DNA of 52,927 bases. Origin: Acinetobacter lwoffii. GTDB lineage: Bacteria; Pseudomonadota; Gammaproteobacteria; Pseudomonadales; Moraxellaceae. Location: positions 1 through 52,927 of the forward strand of contig NZ_JAMXXP010000021.1 in NCBI RefSeq assembly GCF_024129355.1, read 5' to 3'. Below are positions 36,426 through 46,831 of the stretch, in pieces; the stretch's first letter is position 1; each line of letters starts with the position of its first letter. Below the pieces are notes generated by a model. The model did not search any database. It was not told the DNA's origin and saw nothing but the letters and a program-made list of their open reading frames with translations. The position numbers and the translations under genes were made by a program.

Positions 36426-36740
36426 TTACTCAATCACGCGCGGTACGAGGTACAAGCCATCCTGAACAGCTGGTGCAACTGCTTGGTATTGCTCACGATG
36501 ATTGGTTTCGGTAACCACATCATCACGTAGCGGCTGAGGGTGGTCGAAAGGGCTTTTCAGGGGTTCAATACCGTCGGTATTGATGCCTTTCAGGGTTTCC
36601 ATCATGCCTAAAATTTTATTTAAACTTTGAGCATATTCAGCAGATTGCGTATCATTGAGAGATAACCTTGCAAGGTTGGCAATAGCTGAAACTGTTTCTG
36701 CACTTAAATCTGCAGAATGCTGTGCATCCGATGTAGACAT
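36426..36740 (-). CDS. gatC: Aspartyl/glutamyl-tRNA amidotransferase subunit C
   Basis: This 104-residue protein carries the GatC pattern TVSAIANLARLSLNDTQSAEYAQSLNKILGMMETL and LKSPFDHPQPLRDDVV. It helps GatA fold and joins A to B. It is the first gene of gatCAB, divergent from mreB with 132 bp between. Confidence 0.95.
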   Translation of the reverse strand: MSTSDAQHSADLSAETVSAIANLARLSLNDTQSAEYAQSLNKILGMMETLKGINTDGIEPLKSPFDHPQPLRDDVVTETNHREQYQAVAPAVQDGLYLVPRVIE

Positions 36741-36851
36741 AATATTACCTAATCAGTATTAAAAAAATTCAAATTATCATGCGTTATGATAAGCGATTGA
36801 CTTGTCCAAATCATCACATTTAGTTAAAGTGGCGACCTTGCGTCCATATAA

Positions 36852-37919
<1,068 letters not shown>

Positions 37920-37935
37920 GAAAAGGATCCGGCGG

Positions 37936-38793
37936 GTGCAAGCACATCTGTTTTCTCGACAACCGCCATCTTTTCGCTCTTTTATCATTGCATTGGTAAC
38001 ATGCTTGGTGGTGCTTTTCTTTGATTGGCGCATGCCGCATGTTGTTCAACCTGCAAGGGATGTCCTGTACGCTGCTTATAATCCTATTTATGCGGTGGCC
38101 AGCTATCCGGTATTGTCGCGAGAGTGGTTGAATCAACAAACCAAGTCTGAAGCTCAATTGCGTCGGGAAAATACCGCGATGCAGGCCGAGCTGTTACAGG
38201 CACAGGTACGCTTACAAAAAATCTCTGAACTTTCTGCTGAAAATACACGTTTGCGCGGTCTATTGGACACGCCGCTGATCATTGATGGGCGTATTGAAAT
38301 TGCCGAAGTGATTGGTACCGATGCCGATCCATTACGGCATATTATCGTGATCAACCGGGGTTCAAATAACGAGCTGAAAGTCGGGCAAACGGTACTGGAT
38401 GACAAGGGTATCATGGGACAGATTATCAATGTCTATCCGCATAGTAGCCGGGTCATGCTGTTGTCCGATAAAGAACATTCACTGTCAGTGCGCCTGGAAC
38501 ATACCGGTATGCGTGCCATTGTTTCGGGCACAGGTGATCTGGGACGTTTAAAAATGGAATATGTACCGACCAGTGCCAATATCAAGGTCGGTGAAAAAGT
38601 CTATAGTTCGGGCTTGGGACAACATTTCCCGGCAGGTTATCTGGTGGGGCAGGTATCTAAAGTACAACGCCATAATTCTGGTGAATTTGCCCAGATTGAT
38701 GTGACGCCTGCGGCTCAGCTGGCCGGTGGACATCATGTGGTGGTGTTATTTTCCGATTCATTAGCGATGGAGCAACCGCATGTCAATCGCTAA
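37936..38793 (+). CDS. mreC: Rod shape-determining protein MreC
   Basis: This 285-residue protein has a short cytoplasmic end, one membrane helix at about 15-32, a coiled coil at about 70-110 (LRRENTAMQAELLQAQVRLQ) and a periplasmic double beta-barrel (GQTVLDDKGIMGQIINVYP). It links MreB to the elongation complex. The start is GTG 37936 with AAGGA upstream. It follows mreB by 16 bp and overlaps mreD by 14 nt. Confidence 0.94.
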   Translation: MQAHLFSRQPPSFRSFIIALVTCLVVLFFDWRMPHVVQPARDVLYAAYNPIYAVASYPVLSREWLNQQTKSEAQLRRENTAMQAELLQAQVRLQKISELSAENTRLRGLLDTPLIIDGRIEIAEVIGTDADPLRHIIVINRGSNNELKVGQTVLDDKGIMGQIINVYPHSSRVMLLSDKEHSLSVRLEHTGMRAIVSGTGDLGRLKMEYVPTSANIKVGEKVYSSGLGQHFPAGYLVGQVSKVQRHNSGEFAQIDVTPAAQLAGGHHVVVLFSDSLAMEQPHVNR

Positions 38794-39271
38794 GATGAAA
38801 TCCAGAAAGCATCGTGATCCTTTAATGGCTATTGTCATTTCGGTGATTGTAGCTTCTATTTTAATGGTCTATCCACTTTCCTATAATCTCTCGGGCTGGC
38901 GTCCGCTGTTTATGCTGATGATCATGCTCTTCTGGGTGTTATGTCAGCCAACCTGGTGCGGGATCTGGTTTGCCTTTGGTACGGGTATTTTTATTGATCT
39001 GCTGCTGGATGCACCTTTGGGTCTGAATGCGCTGAGCTTTATCATTATTGCCTTTTTAGCTCGCTTTCTGACCCGTGAACGCCGTATCCTGACCTTTAAT
39101 AATCTCTGGGTGATTATGGGGCTGGCGATTGTCGCATATCTGCTGATGATCTTTTTTACCCAGATTATAGCTGGCGTGCAATTTTCTTATGCACGGCACT
39201 GGATTCCGATGCTGACCAGTATTCTGGTTTGGCCTGCTATTTATTATATGCTCAAAAAATGGCGCATATAA
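38780..39271 (+). CDS. mreD: Rod shape-determining protein MreD
   Basis: This 163-residue membrane protein has about five helices, including the conserved GIFIDLLLDAPLGLNAL. It is part of the elongasome with MreC. It begins inside mreC and its stop lies within the start of maf, showing coupled expression. Confidence 0.93.
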   Translation: MSIAKMKSRKHRDPLMAIVISVIVASILMVYPLSYNLSGWRPLFMLMIMLFWVLCQPTWCGIWFAFGTGIFIDLLLDAPLGLNALSFIIIAFLARFLTRERRILTFNNLWVIMGLAIVAYLLMIFFTQIIAGVQFSYARHWIPMLTSILVWPAIYYMLKKWRI

Positions 39272-39825
39272 TTCTAGCTTCGAGCTCACCCCGGCGTCGT
39301 GAGTTATTGCAACAACTCGGGCTGAGCTTCGATATTTACAGTCCCGAGATCGACGAATCTGTACAAGCAGGCGAGTCGGTCGCAGCCTATGTTGAACGTC
39401 TGGCACGTGCCAAAGCCGATGCCGTGGCCGAGCGTTATCCAGATGCCATCATTATCGCTGCGGATACCAGTCTGGGGGTGGATCAGGAGATTTTGGGCAA
39501 GCCTGAATCCAAACAACATGCGATTGAAATGTGGACAAAAATCTCCGGTCGGTGGCATGATGTCTATAGCGGTGTCTGTGTTCGTACAAAGCATGAAAAA
39601 TACAGTATAGTGGTACGCACACAGGTCGAATTTCAAATCCTGAACGCCACAGATATGGAAAATTACTGGGCGACAGGTGAGCCACTCGGTAAAGCCGGGG
39701 CTTATGCGATTCAAGGAATTGCAGCACGTTATATTCCAAAAATGCAGGGCAGTTATTCCAATGTGGTGGGCTTGCCCTTATATGAGACAGTACAGTTATT
39801 ACAGACGGTTAAGGCACTAAATTAA
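39259..39825 (+). CDS. maf: Maf family nucleotide pyrophosphatase
   Basis: This 188-residue protein starts MAHIILASSSPRRRELLQQLGL, the Maf signature, then AADTSLGVDQEILGKP and AGAYAIQGIAARYI. Maf proteins hydrolyse non-canonical or ordinary nucleoside triphosphates (dTTP/UTP type or modified bases). I chose ATG 39259, which gives the family start; the frame stays open upstream to TTG 39229. It overlaps mreD by 13 nt. Confidence 0.94.
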   Translation: MAHIILASSSPRRRELLQQLGLSFDIYSPEIDESVQAGESVAAYVERLARAKADAVAERYPDAIIIAADTSLGVDQEILGKPESKQHAIEMWTKISGRWHDVYSGVCVRTKHEKYSIVVRTQVEFQILNATDMENYWATGEPLGKAGAYAIQGIAARYIPKMQGSYSNVVGLPLYETVQLLQTVKALN

Positions 39826-39863
39826 CTGCTGAAAAGAATTCTTATAATGTTTTGAGTGTAGTT

Positions 39864-41318
39864 ATGTCTGACGAGTTGTTGATTAACGTCACGCCGATGG
39901 AATGTCGGGTCGCGTTAATTGAAAACGGCACGGTCAATGAACTGTTTGTCGAGCGTACGGCCAAGCGTGGTCTGGTAGGAAATGTCTATAAAGGAAAAGT
40001 GGTGCGGGTCTTACCCGGCATGCAGGCTGCTTTCGTGGATATCGGACTTTCTCGCACTGCGTTTTTACATATCAATGATATGGTCTGGCCACGCAATCAA
40101 CCGACGCCGAATGTCTTTGAGCTGCTTCAACCTGGACAAATCCTCACGGTTCAAGTGATGAAAGATATGCTCGGTACCAAAGGTGCGCGCCTGTCTACCG
40201 ATCTCTCTATTCCTTCGCGTTATTTGGTGCTGATGCCATATGGTAATCATATCGGGGTATCACAACGGATTGAGTCTGAGGAAGAGCGCAATCGCTTGCG
40301 TTCCATCATTGAGCGGATTCAGGCAGAACATAAGCTGCCAGGTTCAGTGATTGTACGTACTGCAGCAGAAGGGATTGAAGAAGAAGCCATCGCACAGGAT
40401 ATGGCTTATCTGGCCAAGCTTTGGGAATATATCCAGCGTAAGCAAAAGATTATTGCAGTACCTTCTTTGATCTTTGAAGAGTTGCCTTTGCCGCAACGGG
40501 TGATTCGTGATCTGGCCAATGAAGAAACCGCCAAAATTTACGTCGATTCACGTGAAATTCATGCCAAGTTACAGGAATTTGTCGAAGAATTTGTCCCGAA
40601 CATGAAAGACCGTTTGCTGCATTATCCGGGCGAGCGGCCAATTTTTGACTTGTATAATGTCGAAGAAGACCTGCAAAAGGCATTGCAAACTCGCGTCGCA
40701 TTGAAGTCTGGCGGTTATCTGATGATTGACCAGACTGAAGCCATGGCCACAATTGATGTCAATACCGGTTCTTATGTTGGTGGCCGTTCGTTGGAAGATA
40801 CGGTTTTTAAAACCAATATGGAAGCGACGGATGTTATCGCGCGTCAGTTACGTCTGCGTAATCTCGGCGGCATTATTATCATCGACTTCATTGATATGCA
40901 GGAAGCGCAGCATCGTGAAGAAGTGATGAAACAGTTTGAGCGCATGCTAGAACGTGACCATGCCAAAACCAAGATTACTCAGGTGTCGGAACTGGGCTTG
41001 GTGGAAATGACCCGGAAACGCACCCGTGAATCGCTGGAACATCTGCTCTGTGAATCTTGTCCGACCTGTCAGGGACGTGGTTATGTCAAAACAGCCGAGT
41101 CAGTATGTTACGAAATATTCAGGGAAATTCTGCGTTATGCCCGTGCTTATGAGTCACAGAGTGGCTTTACTGTCGTCGCGCATCCTGCTGTCATTGATCG
41201 GTTATTGACGGCAGAAGCGCCTGCAGTCGCTGATCTAGAACATTTCATTAATCGCGTGATTAAGTTCCAAGTAGAAAATCTGTATACGCAAGAGCAATAC
41301 GATATCATTCTCAGCTGA
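39864..41318 (+). CDS. rng: Ribonuclease G
   Basis: This 484-residue protein has an N-terminal S1 RNA-binding domain (GNVYKGKVVRVLPGMQAAFVDIG), a metal-binding catalytic region with ATIDVNTGSYVG and GGIIIIDFIDM, and a zinc-link motif CPTCQGRG. It lacks the long C-terminal scaffold of RNase E. It trims 16S rRNA 5' ends and degrades some mRNAs. ATG 39864 fits the family start MSDELLINVTPMECRVALIE; TTG 39852 is an in-frame alternative. It is downstream of maf by 38 bp. Confidence 0.96.
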   Translation: MSDELLINVTPMECRVALIENGTVNELFVERTAKRGLVGNVYKGKVVRVLPGMQAAFVDIGLSRTAFLHINDMVWPRNQPTPNVFELLQPGQILTVQVMKDMLGTKGARLSTDLSIPSRYLVLMPYGNHIGVSQRIESEEERNRLRSIIERIQAEHKLPGSVIVRTAAEGIEEEAIAQDMAYLAKLWEYIQRKQKIIAVPSLIFEELPLPQRVIRDLANEETAKIYVDSREIHAKLQEFVEEFVPNMKDRLLHYPGERPIFDLYNVEEDLQKALQTRVALKSGGYLMIDQTEAMATIDVNTGSYVGGRSLEDTVFKTNMEATDVIARQLRLRNLGGIIIIDFIDMQEAQHREEVMKQFERMLERDHAKTKITQVSELGLVEMTRKRTRESLEHLLCESCPTCQGRGYVKTAESVCYEIFREILRYARAYESQSGFTVVAHPAVIDRLLTAEAPAVADLEHFINRVIKFQVENLYTQEQYDIILS

Positions 41319-41450
41319 AATTGTAACAGAATATCGTTAAACACTTGTTACATCTGAAATTTTACAATCGGGCCTTTATTTACAATACTAGATACATGAA
41401 TTAGCCAAAGCCGTTTCTCCCAGTTTCAGGCTTAGCAAAAGGAGTGTGTG

Positions 41451-41624
41451 ATGAGTATGAGTAAAGCAGTAATCCATAAAGGCCTAAAACACGTATTAGA
41501 ACCAAAGACTGTACATGCGGGATATATCGTCGATGAGCGCGGTAATGAAGTTCAGATTACCGCGAGCATGATCCGTAATGTCTGCCATCAATTATTACAA
41601 CAGTGCCGTACCATTAAAAGCTGA
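41451..41624 (+). CDS. 57-residue PA1571-like small protein
   Basis: This short gene reads MSMSKAVIHKGLKHVLEP at its start, then a core GYIVDERGNEVQITASMIRN and ends CRTIKS. The core with Gly-Tyr-Ile-Val-Asp and a helix after it is like the PA1571 group of small gamma-proteobacterial proteins of unknown role. A strong AAAAGGAG ribosome site lies 7 nt before ATG 41451. It stands alone after rng, closed by the hairpin at 41737. Confidence 0.75.
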   Translation: MSMSKAVIHKGLKHVLEPKTVHAGYIVDERGNEVQITASMIRNVCHQLLQQCRTIKS

Positions 41625-41736
41625 TTGCATTTGTGCATTGTTTCTAACTTATCAAAAAGTGATTTGGATAGACGTTTAAATAGAGAAGTCATCCAAAATT
41701 TCTAAAATAATTTAAAAAGATTTCCAAAAATAAAGA

Positions 41737-41759
41737 AAAGGGACCAGATCGGTCCCTTT
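41737..41759. terminator. Hairpin terminator between convergent genes
   Basis: Stem aaagggacc/ggtcccttt with 5-nt loop; the A/T ends let it work in both directions. It serves the small gene on plus and the wax ester synthase on minus. Confidence 0.8.
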
Positions 41760-41832
41760 ATTCTGTGCTCTAAGACTGGCAAAAATGATCAGCATCTTTG
41801 GCAGTCCATCTATCTTATTTATTCATCCGCGG

Positions 41833-43215
41833 CTAGCTTACCGCCCGTAACTTTGGGACAGGTTCGCCATCTACAATAAGTTCAAAACGTTGAATTTCTT
41901 CTTCCAGATGTGTCAGCAAGTTCTGCATTTTCGGCAGGGCATTACGACATGCAGTTAAGCCGACTTCCAGTTTGTCTAGATAGCTGGTCATGGTGATATT
42001 CAAGGCCTGACCATCCAGTACGATAGAAGCCGGATAAAGTGCTTCAAGACGTGCACCATTCCAGTAAAGGGGCTCTTGTGGTCCAGGTACATTGGAAATA
42101 ATCACGTTAAATGCCTGACGTGTCGGCATTAAACCGGATGCAATATTCAGACCTGCGGCACCATAGACAAAGGCGCTATAGTTCAAGATTTGATTGGCAT
42201 TCATACGTTTAAAGCGCTCTTTGGCACTCAGTACACTACGGCGTACGATCTTGAGACGTTCCAGCGGATCTTCTTTATGTGTGCCCAGATTGGCCAGAAT
42301 CATGGTAATACGGTTGGATATATCTGAATCGTCACTACGAACCGAAGCTGGAACCATGGCGATTAACGGTTTTTTCGGTAAGGCATTTTGCGATAATAAA
42401 TATTCACGTAATGCACCTGAACAAATGGCCAGTACGATATCATTAATGGTCACGCCCAACGCTTTGGAAATATGACGTAAACGTGAAAATTCGAAAGACT
42501 GTGCGGCAAAGCGACGTGAAGCACTGACGCGTTGATTCAGAATACTGCTTGGTGCCTGGAAGCTGGACACATAATCGGGATTACGTCCCATATCCTTCAT
42601 GACAGTTTGCGACAGTTCATAAGCAACTCGTGGCGCACATTCCAGTTGCCCCTTAATGGTCTGCAGGACATTTTTAAACCTGTTAACTTTAGGTGCTTTA
42701 AGGCGTTTGGCACGTGGCCCTTCCACACACCATGGCGGTACAATACTCTTGGCATGGGGGTCAAATGAAAGTGATTTTTCGACCAGACGCATGCCAGCGA
42801 TTCCATCCACCATGGCATGGTGAATTTTGAAATACATGGCAAAACGGTTACCTTCAATACCTTCAATGATATGACAGGTCCATAAAGGTTTTGCACGATC
42901 AATCAGGGCACTATGTTCTTGAGAAATATAGGTCAGCAATTCACGGATACGGCCCGGTTTTGGCAGGGCGATATGACGAAAATGATGATCTAAATCAAAT
43001 TCCTGGTCTTCATCCCAAAACAGGCCGTTTAAATAATTATTAAAAGGTGGGATTGGGGAGCATTTCGAATTTTGAATATCCGTAACAAGATCCTGAATAA
43101 AGGAAGCGGGTGCATTATCGGGAATTTGGAATAAAAATAGTCCACCTACATGCATAGGCTGCTGCCGTTTCTCTAAAGTTAAGAAAATAAAATCAATTGG
43201 ATGTAATGGACGCAT
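41833..43215 (-). CDS. atfA: Wax ester synthase/diacylglycerol acyltransferase
   Basis: This 460-residue protein begins MRPLHPIDFIFLTLEKRQQP, almost identical to A. baylyi AtfA as I recall it, and has the catalytic HHAMVDG at about 132-138 and the later ISNVPGP motif. It joins acyl-CoA to fatty alcohol or diacylglycerol, making wax esters and triacylglycerol as storage lipid at the inner membrane. It is a single gene with AT-rich flanks. Confidence 0.96.
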   Translation of the reverse strand: MRPLHPIDFIFLTLEKRQQPMHVGGLFLFQIPDNAPASFIQDLVTDIQNSKCSPIPPFNNYLNGLFWDEDQEFDLDHHFRHIALPKPGRIRELLTYISQEHSALIDRAKPLWTCHIIEGIEGNRFAMYFKIHHAMVDGIAGMRLVEKSLSFDPHAKSIVPPWCVEGPRAKRLKAPKVNRFKNVLQTIKGQLECAPRVAYELSQTVMKDMGRNPDYVSSFQAPSSILNQRVSASRRFAAQSFEFSRLRHISKALGVTINDIVLAICSGALREYLLSQNALPKKPLIAMVPASVRSDDSDISNRITMILANLGTHKEDPLERLKIVRRSVLSAKERFKRMNANQILNYSAFVYGAAGLNIASGLMPTRQAFNVIISNVPGPQEPLYWNGARLEALYPASIVLDGQALNITMTSYLDKLEVGLTACRNALPKMQNLLTHLEEEIQRFELIVDGEPVPKLRAVS

Positions 43216-43677
43216 AGCGTGGATTGCCTCACTGCATTCTCTATGGCTTTTTTGCTAAAAAGCCTTGTTAGAATTATTACTTTAGTTTTTAAAGTATATC
43301 TTTTTTAGCATATAAATGAACTGCTTTATCTTGCCTCAACTGTGAAAAAGTGGCTATTGACAAGAACAAAATATCTTCCTAAGTTTATGAAATGTGAAAA
43401 TTTTAGTTTTAAAATAGTTTTCTAAAAATAGTATTTACTAGGCAAAGTGGAGTGTAACTTAATAATTATGTGTTATTAGAAGAATAGCATTATGTTCAAT
43501 TTCACATTTTATGCAAATAAATCAATGAGCTAAAATTTTATCAATTTTTTAATTAAAATAATATTATCCCGATAAAAGGTAATTTCTATCTTGTCACTAA
43601 ATGTAAAACTATCAATTAAAAAGACTATCTTTATTAAAAAATAGTCTTTCAATCAATAGGAACGATAAAACTTAACT
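43216..43677. other. AT-rich intergenic stretch, atfA promoter region
   Basis: No gene is supported. The atfA promoter should lie within about 150 bp of 43215. A minus-strand hairpin (43620-43649) closes cysH at the other end. Confidence 0.5.
43620..43649 (-). terminator. Rho-independent terminator after cysH
   Basis: Stem aaagactat/atagtcttt with a 12-nt loop and T residues following on the minus strand. Confidence 0.6.
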
Positions 43678-44412
43678 TTATTTTTTTAGATTGCCAGCAT
43701 GTAAGCCACATTCTTTATGGGTGGCTTCTTCCCACCACCAGCGGCCTTCGCGTTCATGCTGATTTGGCAGCACAGGGCGGGTGCAAGGTTCACAGCCAAT
43801 TGAAACAAAACCTTTCTCATGCAGGGTATTATAAGGTACTTCCATCATACGGATATAACTCCAGACATCTGCACTGGACCAGTTGGCTAGAGGATTGTAC
43901 TTAATCAACTGCTTTCCAGGACCGGAGAAACCTGGATCGGCCTGAACCACAGGAATTTCATTGCGTGTACCCGGACTTTGGTCTTTGCGCTGACCAGTAA
44001 TCCAGCCATCTAATGTGGCCAGTTTTTTACGTAGCGGTTGAACCTTGCGTATACCGCAACATTCCTGATGACCATCTTCAAAGAAACTGAATAAACCTTT
44101 GGTGGTCACTAAATTTTGTACTGCATCCGTTTCAGGGAAGCAGATTTCAATTTCGATGTTGTAATGCTTACGCACCCGTTCAATAAACTGATACGTCTCT
44201 GCATGTAGACGGCCAGTGTCCAGACTGAATACCCGGAACGGTTTACCGAGATGCGACGCCATATCAATCAATACAACATCTTCAGCACCAGAAAATGAAA
44301 TCGCAATTTCACCTTGCTGGCTCAGTGCAAGTGCCAAAATTTCATTGGGCGATTTATCAGCATATTCAGATGCAAGCGCATCAATACGATCAATAGTAGG
44401 AATGATGGTCAT
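43678..44412 (-). CDS. cysH: Phosphoadenylyl/adenylyl-sulfate reductase
   Basis: This 244-residue enzyme has the nucleotide loop [26 protein letters not shown], and Cys pairs ECCGIRK and GCEPC, which hold a 4Fe-4S cluster. The catalytic Cys is in KECGLHAGN near the end. Four cluster Cys suggest the APS-type (plant/Pseudomonas) reductase rather than the cluster-free E. coli PAPS reductase. It makes sulfite for cysteine synthesis. AGGA lies 5 nt before the ATG. Confidence 0.93.
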   Translation of the reverse strand: MTIIPTIDRIDALASEYADKSPNEILALALSQQGEIAISFSGAEDVVLIDMASHLGKPFRVFSLDTGRLHAETYQFIERVRKHYNIEIEICFPETDAVQNLVTTKGLFSFFEDGHQECCGIRKVQPLRKKLATLDGWITGQRKDQSPGTRNEIPVVQADPGFSGPGKQLIKYNPLANWSSADVWSYIRMMEVPYNTLHEKGFVSIGCEPCTRPVLPNQHEREGRWWWEEATHKECGLHAGNLKK

Positions 44413-44616
44413 GAGAGTCCTGGCGATATAGGCTTGGAAAGGACATGGCCTATATTAGTTAATTTCACATCTATTTTAATAGAATTGATTTAATTGACTT
44501 ATCACTAAAAAATAAATACTTATGAAAAAAATAGATTTAAAAAAGTACAGTGCAAAATCTGTTTCTTCAGCTATGATAGTGCAAAATTTTTTCAATACAA
44601 CTTAGAGGGAATGTTC

Positions 44617-45234
44617 ATGGAAGTCGTATGTCTAGATTTAGAAGGTGTGTTGGTTCCAGAAATCTGGATTAACTTTGCTAAAAAAACCGGTATTAAAGAG
44701 CTTGAAGCGACGACTCGTGACATTCCTGACTATGATGTACTGATGACCCAACGTCTGAATATTTTAAAACAGCACGGTTTAGGCTTGAACGATATTCAGG
44801 AAGTGATTGCAGAAATGGGGCCGTTCCCGGGAGCAAAAGAATTTGTGAAATGGGTGAGTACGCATTTTCAATTGATTATTCTTTCAGATACTTTCTATGA
44901 ATTTGCGCATCCACTAATGAAGCAGCTGGATTGGCCAACTATTTTCTGTCATAAACTGGAAACAGATGAAGCAGGTATGATCTCAGCCTATAAACTTCGT
45001 CAGCCAGATCAGAAACGTCAAGCTGTTAAAGCACTGCATGGTTTGAACTTCCGTGTGATTGCGGCAGGGGATTCTTATAACGATACGACAATGCTGGGTG
45101 AAGCAGATCATGGTTTCCTGTTTGATGCCCCTGAGAACGTGATTGCTGAATTCCCACAATTCCCGCCAATTCGTGGTTATGATGCGTTAAAAGAAGCGAT
45201 TCGTAATGCTTCAGTACGTGATATTCCAGCTTAA
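44617..45234 (+). CDS. thrH: ThrH phosphoserine phosphatase/homoserine phosphotransferase
   Basis: This 205-residue HAD enzyme begins MEVVCLDLEGVLVPEIWINFAKKTGI, very like Pseudomonas ThrH. It has the nucleophile motif CLDLEGVLV (DLE rather than the usual DxD-G-T), motif II ILSDTFYEF and motif III/IV AAGDSYNDTTML. ThrH dephosphorylates phosphoserine and can pass the phosphate to homoserine. I chose ATG 44617, since GAGGGA lies 6 nt before it; an in-frame ATG at 44611 is too near that site. Confidence 0.93.
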   Translation: MEVVCLDLEGVLVPEIWINFAKKTGIKELEATTRDIPDYDVLMTQRLNILKQHGLGLNDIQEVIAEMGPFPGAKEFVKWVSTHFQLIILSDTFYEFAHPLMKQLDWPTIFCHKLETDEAGMISAYKLRQPDQKRQAVKALHGLNFRVIAAGDSYNDTTMLGEADHGFLFDAPENVIAEFPQFPPIRGYDALKEAIRNASVRDIPA

Positions 45235-45250
45235 GTATTAAAATTTAAGC

Positions 45251-45282
45251 AATAAAAAAAGGCGCAATATGCGCCTTTTTTA
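45251..45282. terminator. Bidirectional terminator between thrH and fadL
   Basis: Stem aaaaaggcgc/gcgccttttt with a short loop; T-runs in both directions serve the convergent genes. Confidence 0.9.
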
Positions 45283-45297
45283 TTGGGTTCGCTTGAA

Positions 45298-46518
45298 TTA
45301 GAAGCGGTAACCGATTTTCATACCATAGCCGATTGCATGATTGTCTTCAAATTTTCCAACTGGATTTCCACCAGTTTGTGCAGTTGCATCACCTAGCCAG
45401 AAGTATTTGACACCAGCTTGGATAAAGTAATTTTCAGCTGGACTGTATTGACCGCCTAAACCTACATTCCAGTAGCCTTCAGTTGGACCCAAGGTGGTTA
45501 CCGGGTTGCCCGCTCCTGAGTCATAACCTACAGAAGCTGAACCTGACCATTTATTATTAAATTTACGACCTAAACCTACTGTTGCAGACCATTGATCATC
45601 TGAATAATCGACAAGATTCTGCTGTTTTCCGGTGAGTGCGCCAGTTAGCTGAGATAAATAAGCAGGTTTTACTGCAAACTGATCCCAATGTACCCAGCGA
45701 ATATTAGCAAAGGCTAAGGTATTTTTTGCAATGCCTGACTGTAAGTCAATGTTGACTGATTGTGGTGTAGTAATTTCCGCTTTATGGTAAGTTGGAATTA
45801 CTGGTTTACCCAATAATGTGCCAGTTAATCCAGGAATATATAAAGCCCCATCTGTACCAAAACCGAAGGTTTCTGTGGTATCTAATTCATGTTTAATTTC
45901 AGAGCGATAAGTCACAGCAGCTTTTAAGGCAATTTCAGGAATAGAATATGCAAAACCAGCTAACCAACCGTAAGCTTCACTTTCTTTAAGGTCAATATCA
46001 TAACCGCCAAGAACTTGCGGGCCTCTATAAGCTGTACCACGTAGGGAGACTTTCGCCTTTACGCTTTGATAGACAGGTCCGGCATAAACATTCCAGTTCT
46101 CATTTGGCTGATACCCTATAAGTGCTGTAATGCTATTGGTTTTTACTTCAACAGAAGTGCCTTCCAATACACCAGTATTGGTATTTACTGTAGCAAAAGC
46201 ATTAGATTCAGGCGCATATTGAGAGTCAGCTCCAAATGGCTGGTCATAAAGTAAACCCAGAGATATTTTATCAGTTGCCTGAATTTTTATAGCAGCAGTA
46301 GGGAAGTAGTAATCTTCAGCCATATCGCTGACTTTATTGCCGGCATTGTCTTTACCTTGAACTTCTGGATCTAAAACAGAAATACCTGCTTCCGCATAGT
46401 TACCCGGCTGTAAAAAAGCAGAAATAGATTGACCAGAACGGTCTAAGCCAGCTGCTTGAACTGCAGAAAGAGGTAAAGTGCTAAGTAAAATAGCAGAATA
46501 AATTTTATTAAGCTTCAT
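45298..46518 (-). CDS. fadL: FadL/OmpP1-type outer-membrane fatty acid porin (copy 1)
   Basis: This 406-residue protein starts MKLNKIYSAILLSTLPLSAVQA-A, a signal peptide, then AGLDRSGQSISAFLQPGNYAEAGIS, the N-terminal hatch typical of FadL. About fourteen amphipathic strands follow, ending in GYRF with the C-terminal Phe used for outer-membrane insertion. FadL carries long-chain fatty acids across the outer membrane. I chose ATG 46518, with AGGGA 8 nt upstream; the in-frame ATG at 46569 would precede the signal peptide. A paralogue lies 313 bp upstream on the same strand. Confidence 0.9.
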   Translation of the reverse strand: MKLNKIYSAILLSTLPLSAVQAAGLDRSGQSISAFLQPGNYAEAGISVLDPEVQGKDNAGNKVSDMAEDYYFPTAAIKIQATDKISLGLLYDQPFGADSQYAPESNAFATVNTNTGVLEGTSVEVKTNSITALIGYQPNENWNVYAGPVYQSVKAKVSLRGTAYRGPQVLGGYDIDLKESEAYGWLAGFAYSIPEIALKAAVTYRSEIKHELDTTETFGFGTDGALYIPGLTGTLLGKPVIPTYHKAEITTPQSVNIDLQSGIAKNTLAFANIRWVHWDQFAVKPAYLSQLTGALTGKQQNLVDYSDDQWSATVGLGRKFNNKWSGSASVGYDSGAGNPVTTLGPTEGYWNVGLGGQYSPAENYFIQAGVKYFWLGDATAQTGGNPVGKFEDNHAIGYGMKIGYRF

Positions 46519-46792
46519 GGTACGTTCCCTGATGCCATCTGTAACAAAAATGTGATGGAAAAGTAACATAAATTTAAAAAGAGTAAATGCTCAGCTTTGT
46601 CGAAGAAATGAACTAAGGCGGTTAAGGAAAGGGCTTGATTAGAGTTTTTATACTAATTTTATTGGTATAAATATATGAAAAATATCAGATTAAATTAACT
46701 TTAAATAATGTGAAAGGATTGAAGTTCTGTTAATTTTAATTGGTGCTAAAATAATCGAATGATATGCAAGTGTATAAAATTAGAGTTAAAAA

Positions 46793-46820
46793 ATAAAAAC
46801 CACTCGAAAGTGGTTTTTAT
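46793..46820 (-). terminator. Hairpin terminator after fadL copy 2
   Basis: Stem ataaaaaccact/agtggtttttat with a cgaa tetraloop; AT ends give T-runs either way. Confidence 0.88.
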
Positions 46821-46831
46821 TTAATCAGAGC

